DNA of 57,778 nucleotides, from assembly GCA_020073375.1 (NCBI GenBank), contig JAIQFG010000018.1, positions 1-57,778 on the forward strand. The letters run 5' to 3'. Positions within the stretch are counted from its first letter, which is position 1, and each line of letters begins with the position of its first letter. Positions 17,082 to 25,829 of this stretch are shown piece after piece. The translations under genes and the position numbers were made by a program. Below the pieces are notes generated by a model. That model searched no databases. It worked only from the letters and a program-made list of their open reading frames with translations, and was not told where the DNA came from. The stretch comes from Terriglobia bacterium (GTDB lineage: Bacteria; Acidobacteriota; Terriglobia; Acidiferrales; UBA7541).

Positions 17082-17432
17082 CTACGAACGATTCTTGAGC
17101 AACCCAAGCACAAGGCAGGTTTCTTGCTTTCCGCTTACAAAATGCTCGATTACTGGATAAGCAGTCGTCAAGAGTGATGCGATTTGCGCGCTCGACGAAT
17201 TTCTCGCCCGAATCCAAATGACCTTCGGAGGAAAGCCAAGAAGAATACTTCTTTCTTCAAAATCTGAATCCTTGGAAACAATGGCAAAGCCATTGGCTTT
17301 GGCAAATTCCCAAATCGTGGCGTCGTCGGCGCTTCCAAGACCGCATTCATGCACGTGAACGGATCCAGGATATAAATCAGGCAGAAGTTCGGTCAGGCGG
17401 GGCGAGAGGTTTTCATCGAGTAGCAACTTCAC
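17082..17432 (-). CDS. DUF5615 PIN-like protein, putative toxin
   Basis: 116 residues from GTG 17432. The opening VKLLLDENLSPRL, with Asp in the first strand, VSKDSDFEE near 55, and VIWIRARN are typical of DUF5615, a PIN-like fold family often paired with DUF433. The start overlaps the upstream stop by 4 bp (GTGA), so an ATG further upstream at 17483 is rejected. Conserved acidic residues suggest a metal-dependent nuclease site, but activity in this family is poorly established. The pair is likely a VapBC-like toxin-antitoxin module (inference). Confidence 0.75.
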   Translation of the reverse strand: MKLLLDENLSPRLTELLPDLYPGSVHVHECGLGSADDATIWEFAKANGFAIVSKDSDFEERSILLGFPPKVIWIRARNSSSAQIASLLTTAYPVIEHFVSGKQETCLVLGLLKNRS

Positions 17433-17653
17433 GCGTTCAGCATTTCCAGTTTGCGCTCGCGGTCGGCGGCAAATGCGAGGCAAGCACGGATGTCCTCCTC
17501 GGTCAGATAGGGAAATTCACCCAAAATTTCCGAATGGGTCATCCCATTGGCCAGGCTTTCGAGCACGTCATACACAGTTATGCGCATACCGCGAATGCAA
17601 GGTTTCCCCCCGCGTTTTCCGGGCTCTATCGTGATAATCCCTGTGTATTTCAT
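17429..17653 (-). CDS. DUF433 protein, putative antitoxin
   Basis: 74 residues. GGKPCIRGMRITVYDVLESLANGM and the C-terminal acidic helix EEDIRACLAFAADRERK are the DUF433 hallmarks, a winged/HTH-type small protein. It is translationally coupled to the DUF5615 gene by a 4-bp overlap. Such proteins are thought to neutralise the partner and bind the promoter. The pair sits between the permeases and the TlpA/CcdA genes. Confidence 0.8.
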   Translation of the reverse strand: MKYTGIITIEPGKRGGKPCIRGMRITVYDVLESLANGMTHSEILGEFPYLTEEDIRACLAFAADRERKLEMLNA

Positions 17654-17697
17654 GTCTTTAAGTCACTTTATGTGAAAAAGGCCCGCGAAGCAATCAC

Positions 17698-18255
17698 TTA
17701 CAGCAGTCCCTCAATCACCTTGGCAATATCATCGTGATTCACCAGGCCCACGATGGTGCGGACCTTCTTGCCGTCGCGCGTGTAGAGCATGCTGGTGGGC
17801 AGGCCCATGATCCCACCGAATTTCTCGGAGATGGAATCGTTGCCGAAAACGATCGGGTAATTCATGGCTTCCTGCTGGCCGTTTACGTCAAATCGCTCCT
17901 TGTCCAGGAACGGCTGGACGGATTTCTTGCCGTCTTCGTCCATGGAAACGCCGAGGATGGTGAATCCGCGGGGGCCGTACTTCTTCTGAAACTCGATCAT
18001 CCAGGGGATTTCGACTTTGCAGGGAGCGCACCAGGTGGCCCAGAAATTCACCAGCACGACCTGCCCCTTGAATTGCGCCAGAGTGACGTCCTTATCGTTC
18101 AAGTCTTTCAGCGCGACGGTAGGGGCTTCGGTGGGAGCGGTGGCGGTTGTGGCAGTCGACGCGGTGCGGCCGGGCGGCGGGAACTTCCGATCCGCCCACC
18201 ACATCAGGGCCAGCAGCGCCACCACGCCTGCTCCGATAAGAATTCCTTTTTTCAT
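17698..18255 (-). CDS. TlpA/ResA-like membrane-anchored thioredoxin
   Basis: 185 residues. An N-terminal transmembrane anchor (about 4-20) and a Thr/Ala-rich linker precede a thioredoxin fold with the active site WCAPC (Cys76, Cys79) and a likely cis-Pro in GLPTSML near residue 154. The fold faces the periplasm and probably reduces disulfides or apocytochromes. It is 43 bp downstream of ccdA on the same strand; CcdA would supply its electrons from cytoplasmic thioredoxin, so the two can replace DsbD-beta/gamma. Confidence 0.88.
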   Translation of the reverse strand: MKKGILIGAGVVALLALMWWADRKFPPPGRTASTATTATAPTEAPTVALKDLNDKDVTLAQFKGQVVLVNFWATWCAPCKVEIPWMIEFQKKYGPRGFTILGVSMDEDGKKSVQPFLDKERFDVNGQQEAMNYPIVFGNDSISEKFGGIMGLPTSMLYTRDGKKVRTIVGLVNHDDIAKVIEGLL

Positions 18256-18298
18256 TTCTAAAATGTCTCCGTTCCGCCCGGCCTTCCAGAAAGACCAA

Positions 18299-19207
18299 CT
18301 ACAACGCGAATCTGTTCAGAAACCCCAGTTTACCCGATAGCCACGTCAGCCGGTTCATGAAAATCAGCGCGCCCACGAACAACAGCAGCACGCCGCTCAA
18401 AACTTCCACAGTGTGCAGGTGTTTCCGGAAACGCTGGTAAAAGCGGAGGAATTTGTTAATTCCCACCGCCGTAAGCAGGAAGGGAACCGCGAGGCCCGCC
18501 GAGTACACCGCCAGCAGGAAGACGCCGCGGGAAATCGTTTCCGTGTTCGCGGCCAGCACGAGGACTGCCGCGAGAATCGGGCCGATGCAGGGCGTCCAGC
18601 CAAAGGCGAACGCGAAACCGAGCAGGAATCCGCTGGTCACCCCGGAGAGCGCGCCTCCGGGCTTGGTCTGATCCTCAGCCTGGCCGCCAAGATTGTGGAA
18701 ACGGACATCGCGATTGAGCCAGCGCGTCAGGGAAGGGCCCGCAAGAAAAATGAGCGCCACCGAAAGCAATTGCACCGAGCCGATCAGATCTCCCGGCCCC
18801 ATAGTTTCGGTTCCCATGCGGCGCCAGAGGATGGCGGCGCCCACGGCCAGCACGCCGCCGATCACGAGGCCCGCGTTCACCGGCAGCTTAATCAGCCAGC
18901 CCACCAGATGCAGGCCGAAGAGAATAATCATCGCCCCGGCGACCGGACCCATCAGGGCTTTGTGCTGTAGCAGAAACTGACCCACAGCGCTGGCCGAGGC
19001 GCCGAAACTGATGAATACCACGGAGAATCCAGAGACAAACGCCAGCGATGAGGCGAACAGGCTGTTGCGCGCCGGCTGCCCCGCGCGCAGCTGCTCGACC
19101 CCCACGCCCGAAAGCATGGACACGTAGCCCGGCACCAGCGGCAACACGCAGGGGGACAGAAACGAAATGATCCCCGCAACAAAGGCGTAAAGAATCGAGA
19201 CTTGCAT
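18299..19207 (-). CDS. ccdA: CcdA-like thiol-disulfide transporter
   Basis: 302 residues, multi-pass membrane protein. The paired redox motifs are LSPCVLPLVPGY (Cys20) and FGWTPCIGP (Cys207). It transfers reducing equivalents across the inner membrane to periplasmic thioredoxins. CcdA proteins are usually near 230-240 residues; here about 50 extra residues with two hydrophobic stretches (about 110-165) sit between the third helix and the second half. It precedes the TlpA-like gene, its probable partner. Confidence 0.88.
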   Translation of the reverse strand: MQVSILYAFVAGIISFLSPCVLPLVPGYVSMLSGVGVEQLRAGQPARNSLFASSLAFVSGFSVVFISFGASASAVGQFLLQHKALMGPVAGAMIILFGLHLVGWLIKLPVNAGLVIGGVLAVGAAILWRRMGTETMGPGDLIGSVQLLSVALIFLAGPSLTRWLNRDVRFHNLGGQAEDQTKPGGALSGVTSGFLLGFAFAFGWTPCIGPILAAVLVLAANTETISRGVFLLAVYSAGLAVPFLLTAVGINKFLRFYQRFRKHLHTVEVLSGVLLLFVGALIFMNRLTWLSGKLGFLNRFAL

Positions 19208-19363
19208 CGGTTCAGTGAACTCCGGTGGATTAACCCTTTAATTCTACATCATTCCGCATGAATTAGACGGAAAGGCGCGCGTAAAGATTCAGCAAACATC
19301 GCGGTTTCCTGAATCGTGCTTTGCTGGGCGCAACTTGGTTCAGCCTCGACAGGTAGGTAAGAT

Positions 19364-19465
19364 GTAGCGTAGCCACTGCAGGCTGTGTGGTTTTGTATTC
19401 CTCGCGTTTGCCAGCAATTTATTGAACCTTACTAAAGACCACACAGCCGAGAGTGGCTGCGCTAC
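19364..19465. repeat. Long hairpin repeat, variant subfamily
   Basis: Arms at 19364-19390 and 19439-19465 pair over most of their length (left arm begins GTAGCGTAGCCACTGCAG, right arm ends GAGTGGCTGCGCTAC). It resembles family 1 in layout but has different arm sequence. It lies between the amidase stop and ccdA start. Confidence 0.7.
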
Positions 19466-19475
19466 CAAAGCGTCC

Positions 19476-20912
19476 TCAGAGGCGAGGATGGCGCTGGCCC
19501 CATTCATGCGTCCGCTCGTAAGCGTGGGCGATCCGCAACAGCGTGGATTCATCGAACGCCCGGCCGATCAGTTGCAATCCTGTGGGCAGGCCCTCGCGGG
19601 TGAACCCGCAAGGCACGGAAATCGCGGGAAGTCCCGTGAAATTTGCCGGGCGGCACATTCCCACCAGCGCGGGGCGCACGCCGATTTCTTCACCGTCGAT
19701 CACAACGTTATCCGCGCCGATCAGCGGGGCGGGAACGGGAGCCGTGGGCGCGACGATAGCGTCCACATCCTGGAAGGCGGCGTCGAATTCGGCGAGCAGG
19801 CGCTTGCGCACGTCGAGGCCGGCCAGATACTTCACAGCCGTTATTTGTTCACCCGCTTCCAGGCGCTGGCGCACCTCTTTGCTGTAATCGGCGGCGTCGG
19901 CGGGAAAAAATCCGGCAGCCTGATGGCCGTGTGTGGCTTCGGCGAGAGAAATATCCGTGGCCGCTTGCAGGGAATCGATCAAGTGCGGCAGCGAAACTTC
20001 ACGGACCACGGCGCCATGTTTTTCCAGATCGCGAACAGCGGCCTCGGCCAGGCGGCGAACCTCGCTATCGAGCTTTTTCCAGTAATGCTCATGCGGCCGG
20101 CCGAGGCGAAACTTGCGCAGCGGCTTATCGAGCGCGCCGCGAAAATCCTCCACGCGGCGCGCCGAGGAAGTTGGATCCAGAGGATCGCGCCCGGCGATCA
20201 GGCCAAGCAGAATCGCCGCGTCTGGAACGCTGCGAGCGATCGGCCCGACGTGGTCGAAGGAAGGCGCGAGAGGCACCGTGCCGAACACGCTGACGCGGCC
20301 GAAGGTGGGTTTCAGCCCCACAGTGCCGCACAGCGCGGAGGGAACGCGAATCGAGCCGCCCGTATCGGTGCCGATCGACGCCACGCAGAGGCCCGCGGCA
20401 ATGGCCGCCGCCGAGCCGCCGCTGGATCCGCCCGTGATGCGGTCGCACGCCCACGGATTGCGCGCGTCGCCATAATGCGGGTTGCTGCTGGTGATCCCGT
20501 AAGCGAATTCATGCATGTTCGTCTTGCCGAGAAGGACGGCGCCCGCATCGAAAAGTTTTCGCGCGGCGGTCGCATCCGCCGTGGGCACAAAATCGCGCAG
20601 GATTTTCGCTCCCGCAGTGGTGCGAATGCCGCGCGTCCACAGATTGTCTTTGAGCGATACCGGAATCCCGAGCAGCGGATTACGGTTCCTGCTTGCCCCG
20701 CGCTTTCGTGAGAACGCTTTTTCGGCGCGCCGCGCCGCGGCCAGCGCCAGCTCCGCGGTTACCGTAAGAAACGCGTTCACCGCGGAATTTTGCCGATCGA
20801 TGCGCTGCAAAAACAGTACCGTCAATTCGACGGGCGAAATGTTTCGCTTTGCCAGCAACGCGGCAAGTTCCTCGATTGTGGCAAACGCGAGGTTGTCTTC
20901 GTGTATGGCCAT
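19476..20912 (-). CDS. Amidase-signature enzyme (GatA-like)
   Basis: 478 residues from ATG 20912, which has AAGGATG a few nucleotides upstream; an in-frame start at 20966 would overlap lptD. The amidase-signature triad is present: Lys88 in SLKDN, cis-Ser163 in TGGSSGGS and nucleophile Ser187 in GTDTGGSIR, with the same +75 and +24 spacing as GatA. Family members hydrolyse amides or transfer ammonia to Glu-tRNA-Gln. No gatB or gatC is nearby, so it could be an independent amidase. The gene starts 10 bp after lptD and is probably co-transcribed with it. Confidence 0.85.
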   Translation of the reverse strand: MAIHEDNLAFATIEELAALLAKRNISPVELTVLFLQRIDRQNSAVNAFLTVTAELALAAARRAEKAFSRKRGASRNRNPLLGIPVSLKDNLWTRGIRTTAGAKILRDFVPTADATAARKLFDAGAVLLGKTNMHEFAYGITSSNPHYGDARNPWACDRITGGSSGGSAAAIAAGLCVASIGTDTGGSIRVPSALCGTVGLKPTFGRVSVFGTVPLAPSFDHVGPIARSVPDAAILLGLIAGRDPLDPTSSARRVEDFRGALDKPLRKFRLGRPHEHYWKKLDSEVRRLAEAAVRDLEKHGAVVREVSLPHLIDSLQAATDISLAEATHGHQAAGFFPADAADYSKEVRQRLEAGEQITAVKYLAGLDVRKRLLAEFDAAFQDVDAIVAPTAPVPAPLIGADNVVIDGEEIGVRPALVGMCRPANFTGLPAISVPCGFTREGLPTGLQLIGRAFDESTLLRIAHAYERTHEWGQRHPRL

Positions 20913-20922
20913 TCGTTCATCC

Positions 20923-23241
20923 TTAAAATATTTTTTCCTGCCGCCGCAGATTCCCGAAGGTTCCAATATTCGCGATAATCAACGCCACGCGAAACTGATT
21001 TTCAGTACGGATCGGGCCGAGCGAGAGGCGCCGGTATTCAAACGCGATGCCGCAGCACGATCCGTTGTAGCTGACCTGCATGAGCTGGTTTTGCAGGACA
21101 TTCTGCTCGACGTCATAGCTGAATCCAAACGTGGCGTTCCACCCGCGCCGGTTCAGATCCCCGTAGCCCACCTGAGCCCTGATCTGATTGGCCAGCGGCT
21201 GCAAAACGGCGGAATTGTCGATGGAAAAATGTGCGACCGTAAAATTGAAATTATCATAGGGCCGAATTTTCAGCAGCGTGCCGGCCGTGCTGATCCGCTG
21301 GCGCATGGGATCGTAGTCCAGGCGAATTTCGGCGTCGTAGGCCCCGCCGGGCGTGATGCGCAGGTCGCTGTCGATGGGCGAAAAATGGCGCGGCTGGTCG
21401 GCGAAGGCGAAGGGCGTGATCGAATCGAGGGCTTGAAACACGTTGCGCGTGCCAGGCACGAGGGCGCCGTTGAATGTGGGATCGAAATAATATTTCTGCG
21501 CGATTTTCCAGCTGACCAGTTCGTCGGCCTGGCCGTTGCCCGCGCGGTGGAACAGCCGCTGCGTCACTGAGTATAGGACTTCGTTGGTGTCGGTGAGCGT
21601 CTCGTCTTCATCAAAGCGGATAAAACGGTCGAACTGGTTCACGCCGCGCACGTAGTTGTATTCAATTTCCGGATCGATGGTGTGCTTCCATTTTCCGTTG
21701 CGGGCTTCCCACACGCGCTCGAGCGGAGGCGGGCGCAGGTCGATGTTCAGCTCGCCCGTGGTCCGGGTCAGGGGAGCGTTGACCAGCGATCCTCCGCCGG
21801 CTTGCGCGCCGTAACTTGTGGCGCGCACGGTATAGCTGGTGGTCGCGCCGATCCATGGGCCCCAGTGCAGCGGGATCACGACGCGCGGCGCAAATTCCGA
21901 GCGCTCGACCACCGCGCCAGTGTCGATTCCGGGCACCACGGCGCCCGACTGCAGCGTCTCATCGCTGCGATGCATCGCGCCCGCGAACATCTCCCCGCCG
22001 AAATACACCGGCACATTTTTCCAGGGGGACTGGTCCACCGAACTGACGCGCGCCTCGGGAACGCTGCGCAGGTCCACCGCAATTTCCGGCTGGGCGTTCA
22101 GGAAATTCCGGTAGCTGTTTGCCGCAAGATCGAAGCTGAACCCGCGCGTGGTATTGGTCAAAAACGCGGACGTGCGCACTTCCGAGTTCACCGCCTCGCT
22201 GAAATTGGGCGCGAACGCGAGTTGAAAGGTAAGGGAGGTGAGCTGATTGATGTCGGCGACGGCGCGCCAGCCGACCGCCAGCCGCGCATCCAGCTCGAAT
22301 TGCGCGCTGTGCCCGCCTTGTTTGACCAGTTGCGAGACGGTGTTTCCCGAGCCGTTCACCACCGTCGTCGGCAGCCCGCGGTCGAATACTCCGAAATACT
22401 TCGCGGAAACGGTCACGTTTTCCCAGGGTTTTGCGCGGAAGTCTACGTTCTGCTGCCAGCCTCGGCGGCTGAGATATGCCGCGCCGAGTGAAATATCCGT
22501 CCAGGATTTCGGCGCCCAGTAATATCCATCGCCAACGACGATGCCCTTGAGGGAAGTGTCGGCGAATTCCGGCATCAATAATCCGGATTGGCGCAGGTTC
22601 CGCCCCGCGGGCAGGCTCGCGTAGGGCATGTAGATCAGTGGAACCCGGAACAAACGGAAATTGGCGTTGACCAGGGCGACCGAGCGGTCCACGTGAATGG
22701 TCGCGTGCGTGGCAAAAAATTTCCAGCTCGGTTTATCCGGCATGCATACGGTGAGCCAGGCATGTTCGACGACGTACGTGGCGGCGTCGATCCGCCGCAC
22801 CTCCTGGGCCTCAAAAGTCAGCGGGTTCGGCGAAACCAGGACGTAGGCATTGGGGCGGTGTTCCGACCGCACTTCGCCGCGCACGTGCTCCAGGCGGCCC
22901 GCTCCGGTCTGCACGTTGAACTCGGCGCTGTCCGCGGCCAGGTGCTGCGTATCCGCGTCGAGCGTGACGTTGCCGCGAGCCTCGGCCTGAAACGTCTTCG
23001 GGTTGTACTGCACGTGGTCGGCGTGGAGTTGGAAATTCCGGTACTGGATTTCCACCTTGCCGTCAGCGATAAACAAATCGCCTTCCTTGCGCTGCTGTTC
23101 CGCTTCCAGGCGCACGTCCGTCTGGCCTGCAGTCGTTGGATTGGACTGTGCAGAGGCTCCGCGCGCGGCGCAGGCCCACGCCATTAGCATGGAAACCGCG
23201 TAGATCCCAAATCCGCCGGCTTTTCTCGGAATCCTGGCCAT
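20923..23241 (-). CDS. lptD: LPS-assembly outer-membrane protein LptD
   Basis: 772 residues. Signal peptide about 1-31, an OstA/LptA-like beta-jellyroll domain (about 40-150, with ADGKVEIQYRNFQLHADHVQYN) and a large C-terminal barrel. LptD inserts lipopolysaccharide into the outer leaflet with LptE. A Cys pair at 729-730 (GSCCGI) and Cys166 match positions used for disulfides in E. coli, but the N-terminal partner Cys is found only inside the predicted signal peptide (Cys24). This indicates an LPS-type envelope. The 5' side is divergent from the RDD gene. Confidence 0.9.
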   Translation of the reverse strand: MARIPRKAGGFGIYAVSMLMAWACAARGASAQSNPTTAGQTDVRLEAEQQRKEGDLFIADGKVEIQYRNFQLHADHVQYNPKTFQAEARGNVTLDADTQHLAADSAEFNVQTGAGRLEHVRGEVRSEHRPNAYVLVSPNPLTFEAQEVRRIDAATYVVEHAWLTVCMPDKPSWKFFATHATIHVDRSVALVNANFRLFRVPLIYMPYASLPAGRNLRQSGLLMPEFADTSLKGIVVGDGYYWAPKSWTDISLGAAYLSRRGWQQNVDFRAKPWENVTVSAKYFGVFDRGLPTTVVNGSGNTVSQLVKQGGHSAQFELDARLAVGWRAVADINQLTSLTFQLAFAPNFSEAVNSEVRTSAFLTNTTRGFSFDLAANSYRNFLNAQPEIAVDLRSVPEARVSSVDQSPWKNVPVYFGGEMFAGAMHRSDETLQSGAVVPGIDTGAVVERSEFAPRVVIPLHWGPWIGATTSYTVRATSYGAQAGGGSLVNAPLTRTTGELNIDLRPPPLERVWEARNGKWKHTIDPEIEYNYVRGVNQFDRFIRFDEDETLTDTNEVLYSVTQRLFHRAGNGQADELVSWKIAQKYYFDPTFNGALVPGTRNVFQALDSITPFAFADQPRHFSPIDSDLRITPGGAYDAEIRLDYDPMRQRISTAGTLLKIRPYDNFNFTVAHFSIDNSAVLQPLANQIRAQVGYGDLNRRGWNATFGFSYDVEQNVLQNQLMQVSYNGSCCGIAFEYRRLSLGPIRTENQFRVALIIANIGTFGNLRRQEKIF

Positions 23242-23593
23242 AATCTCGTGCAGATGCCCACACGTTGAACGGCGAGTGTGAACGGGCTCACATGAAAATA
23301 GCTCGTTAGCCTAGCACCCCGCCGTGAGGCTTACAAGAATGCTCGCGTTCGATTCGTTTGGCAGCCGCCTTCGGGTGGGCATTTGCCGAGCTTGAACGTG
23401 CCCGCCGGAAGGCGGGCGCTACAGGCATGTGCCCATACGTCGCTTATAGATTCGGATTTCTGGCATGTGGCTGCCCGGGTTATCCGTTTCGCGACAGCGC
23501 CCAGCATTTCCGCTCGCGACGGCGAACAGCTGTTAGAATGCACGTGACTCCCGATTTCCGTTCGGCGAGATATCCGCAGCGCAAAACGGAACG
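23242..23593. other. 352-bp intergenic region with small hairpin
   Basis: Divergent spacer between lptD and the RDD-protein gene; both promoters should be here. A hairpin with arms CCCGCC and GGCGGG separated by GGAA lies at 23401-23416, followed by GCTAC, resembling the tail of intergenic repeats. No ORF is convincing. Confidence 0.4.
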
Positions 23594-24544
23594 GTGATAA
23601 AAACCTGCCAGCAGTGCGGCGCCGTCAACGGCGATTCCGCTGAATATTGCTCCAGTTGTGATGCGCCCCTGGGCCGACCCGTGCGGGAGGCGATGAGCCG
23701 CCGTGTGTCCGCGCCCACGGAAGGCAATCTGGCCCTGGAACCGGAATGGCGGCGCGAAGTTTCCAGCCGTCTTCAGGACTATCGCGTGCGCCGGCACGGC
23801 GTTGCATCCGCCGAGCTGCAAAGCACATTGCCGTTTGAACAGTCCTCGGCCCCGGCGATGCAAAGCGTGGATGTGGCAACGCGCCCCGCCGCCCCCGCTC
23901 CGCGGGCCAAGGCTGTTCGCAAACAACGCGCCGAACGGTACGAAATCTCCATCCCGATCCACGAAAATCCGGCTGCGTCCGTCCCCGCGGACAGGCTCAC
24001 ACGCGGCCATCCGGGCGCTGCGCCCGCCGGGGACATGCTTTTTCCGGTCGCTCCGCTATCGGACCGCCGCCGCGCTGCGGTGCTGGATGCCGCGCTGCTG
24101 CTGTTCAGCTATGGCGGAATGCTTGCCTTGTTCACCGTCCTGGGCGGGCACATCGGTTGGAACAAACTCGATGCGATCGTGACTGGCGCCACACTGGCCT
24201 TGTTTTACGCGCAGTACTTCGCGCTGTTCACCATTTTCGGCGGAGCGACTCCCGGAATGATGGTTCGCGGACTGCGCGTGGTCGGTTTTGACGGAAGCGT
24301 GCCCACTTCCCGGCAAATGGCCTGGAGAAGTTTTGGATATTTGATTTCCGCCGGGACCTGCTTCCTGGGATTTTTCTGGGCCCTGTGGGACGAAGATCAC
24401 CTGACCTGGCAAGACCGCATTTCACAGACCTATCTCACTCCGGCAGAGCGGTTTGCGGCTGCCCCCATGGCTTCCGAAGCAGCCCTCGATACCAGATCCG
24501 GCCACCAGGAAACATCCCCCAGAAACGGCGCCCGGCGATTCTAG
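23594..24544 (+). CDS. Zinc-ribbon RDD-family membrane protein
   Basis: 316 residues from GTG 23594. Residues 4-24 form a zinc ribbon (CQQCG and CSSC). A disordered, basic linker follows and the C-terminal part (about 153-300) is an RDD domain: SDRRRAAVLDAALLL, then GGATPGMMVRGLRVV and the WQDRISQTYL end. RDD proteins are inner-membrane proteins of poorly defined transport or ion-exchange roles. The S41-family gene starts 58 bp downstream on the same strand. Confidence 0.8.
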   Translation: MIKTCQQCGAVNGDSAEYCSSCDAPLGRPVREAMSRRVSAPTEGNLALEPEWRREVSSRLQDYRVRRHGVASAELQSTLPFEQSSAPAMQSVDVATRPAAPAPRAKAVRKQRAERYEISIPIHENPAASVPADRLTRGHPGAAPAGDMLFPVAPLSDRRRAAVLDAALLLFSYGGMLALFTVLGGHIGWNKLDAIVTGATLALFYAQYFALFTIFGGATPGMMVRGLRVVGFDGSVPTSRQMAWRSFGYLISAGTCFLGFFWALWDEDHLTWQDRISQTYLTPAERFAAAPMASEAALDTRSGHQETSPRNGARRF

Positions 24545-24602
24545 CAGTCGTGCTATCATAAAGCTTGGGCATTCATCTTCGCTATTTGGGGCTAAAAATA
24601 AA

Positions 24603-25826
24603 ATGAGCCGCCTCGCAAGAATTTGCGTCGTCACACTTTCCGTCATTGTGTTCATGTACGTCGGTTTGGGTTACGTCCTTGGCAAGACCAACGACGACAA
24701 GTCTTACCGTGCGCTCAGTGTGTACAGCGAGGTGCTGCAGCACATTCAGGAAGACTACGTCGATGAGCCCAACATGGCCCTGGTTACGGCGGGGGCTTTG
24801 CACGGCCTGCTGGAATCGCTCGACCCGCAATCCGGCTACCTGAGCCCGCGCGAATACGCAGACTATCGAGACCGCACCAAGACCCCGCTGCGCGGCGAGG
24901 CCGGAATGACGATTTCCAAGCGCTACGGCTACATTGTTGTCGTATCCGTGGTGCCCGACGGACCGGCCGAGAAGGCCACACTGCGCAGCGGCGAGATTAT
25001 CGAAGCCATCGCCGGCTTCAGCACCCGCGACATGTCGGTCGGACAGGCCAACATGCTGCTGGCGGGCGCGCCTGGCACGGCCGTGAAAGTGGCCGTGGTG
25101 CGCAGGGGCAAAACCGAGCCGCAGGAAATCAGCATCAGCCGCCAGGTGATTGGCCCGCAGCATGTGGTGGCCGACCGCGTGGCCGACGACGTGGCTTACG
25201 TTCGCCTGCCGGCCCTGGACCTGCTCGATGTGAACGAACTGCGCGACAAACTCGCCGCGTTCGACAAACAGGGCGTCCATAAGCTGGTCCTTGACCTGCG
25301 GGATTGCACCCGCGGAGACGTTCCCGACGCCATCCTGGCCGCGCAACTATTTCTTTCTTCCGGCAAGATCACTTCTCTGGAAGGGCAGACCGTCGCGCAC
25401 AAGGATTTCATGGCACAGACGGACAAAGCGGCATGGCAAGCGCCTGTGGATGTGCTGATTTCGCCGAGCACGTCAGGCGCTGCCGAAGTGCTGGCCGGAG
25501 CCATCAAGGGGAATAAGCGCGGGGACCTGGTCGGCGAGCGCACCTTTGGATCGGCCTCGGAGCAAAAAATGATTCCCCTGGAAGACGGCGGGGCCGTGAT
25601 CCTGACGGTGGCGTTTTATTCGACGCCGGACGGCAAGTCCATCGTGGATGAAGGCGTGGCGCCCACCGTTGAAGTTCATCCGAAGCCGCTCGATCCTTCC
25701 GCCAGCAGCGACGACACCGAAGACGCCGCGCCGCTGGGGCCTGGACAACTGCCCAAGGCTGGCGATCCGGTTTACGACAAGGCGCTCGAACTGCTGAAGG
25801 GCGGCGAAGTCAAGAAAGCCGCCTGA
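24603..25826 (+). CDS. S41 (CtpA-like) PDZ protein lacking the catalytic dyad
   Basis: 407 residues from ATG 24603; the in-frame extension to 24453 overlaps the upstream gene. N-terminal signal anchor (about 5-23), CTP N-terminal helical part, PDZ domain (about 97-170) and the S41 core. In canonical enzymes (Prc S430/K455, CtpB S309/K334) the dyad is 25 residues apart. Here the equivalent positions, also exactly 25 apart, are Gly292 (STSGAAE) and Ser317 (FGSASEQ), while Gln321 is kept. It is probably not a functional serine protease and may act as a scaffold. The YibQ-like gene follows 3 bp later, as in the ctpA-yibQ order of proteobacteria. Confidence 0.85.
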   Translation: MSRLARICVVTLSVIVFMYVGLGYVLGKTNDDKSYRALSVYSEVLQHIQEDYVDEPNMALVTAGALHGLLESLDPQSGYLSPREYADYRDRTKTPLRGEAGMTISKRYGYIVVVSVVPDGPAEKATLRSGEIIEAIAGFSTRDMSVGQANMLLAGAPGTAVKVAVVRRGKTEPQEISISRQVIGPQHVVADRVADDVAYVRLPALDLLDVNELRDKLAAFDKQGVHKLVLDLRDCTRGDVPDAILAAQLFLSSGKITSLEGQTVAHKDFMAQTDKAAWQAPVDVLISPSTSGAAEVLAGAIKGNKRGDLVGERTFGSASEQKMIPLEDGGAVILTVAFYSTPDGKSIVDEGVAPTVEVHPKPLDPSASSDDTEDAAPLGPGQLPKAGDPVYDKALELLKGGEVKKAA

Positions 25827-25829
25827 AGT

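Noticed and set aside
19422..20711. 429-codon ORF opposite the amidase
   Set aside because: Shadow frame; the amidase triad on the other strand is unambiguous.
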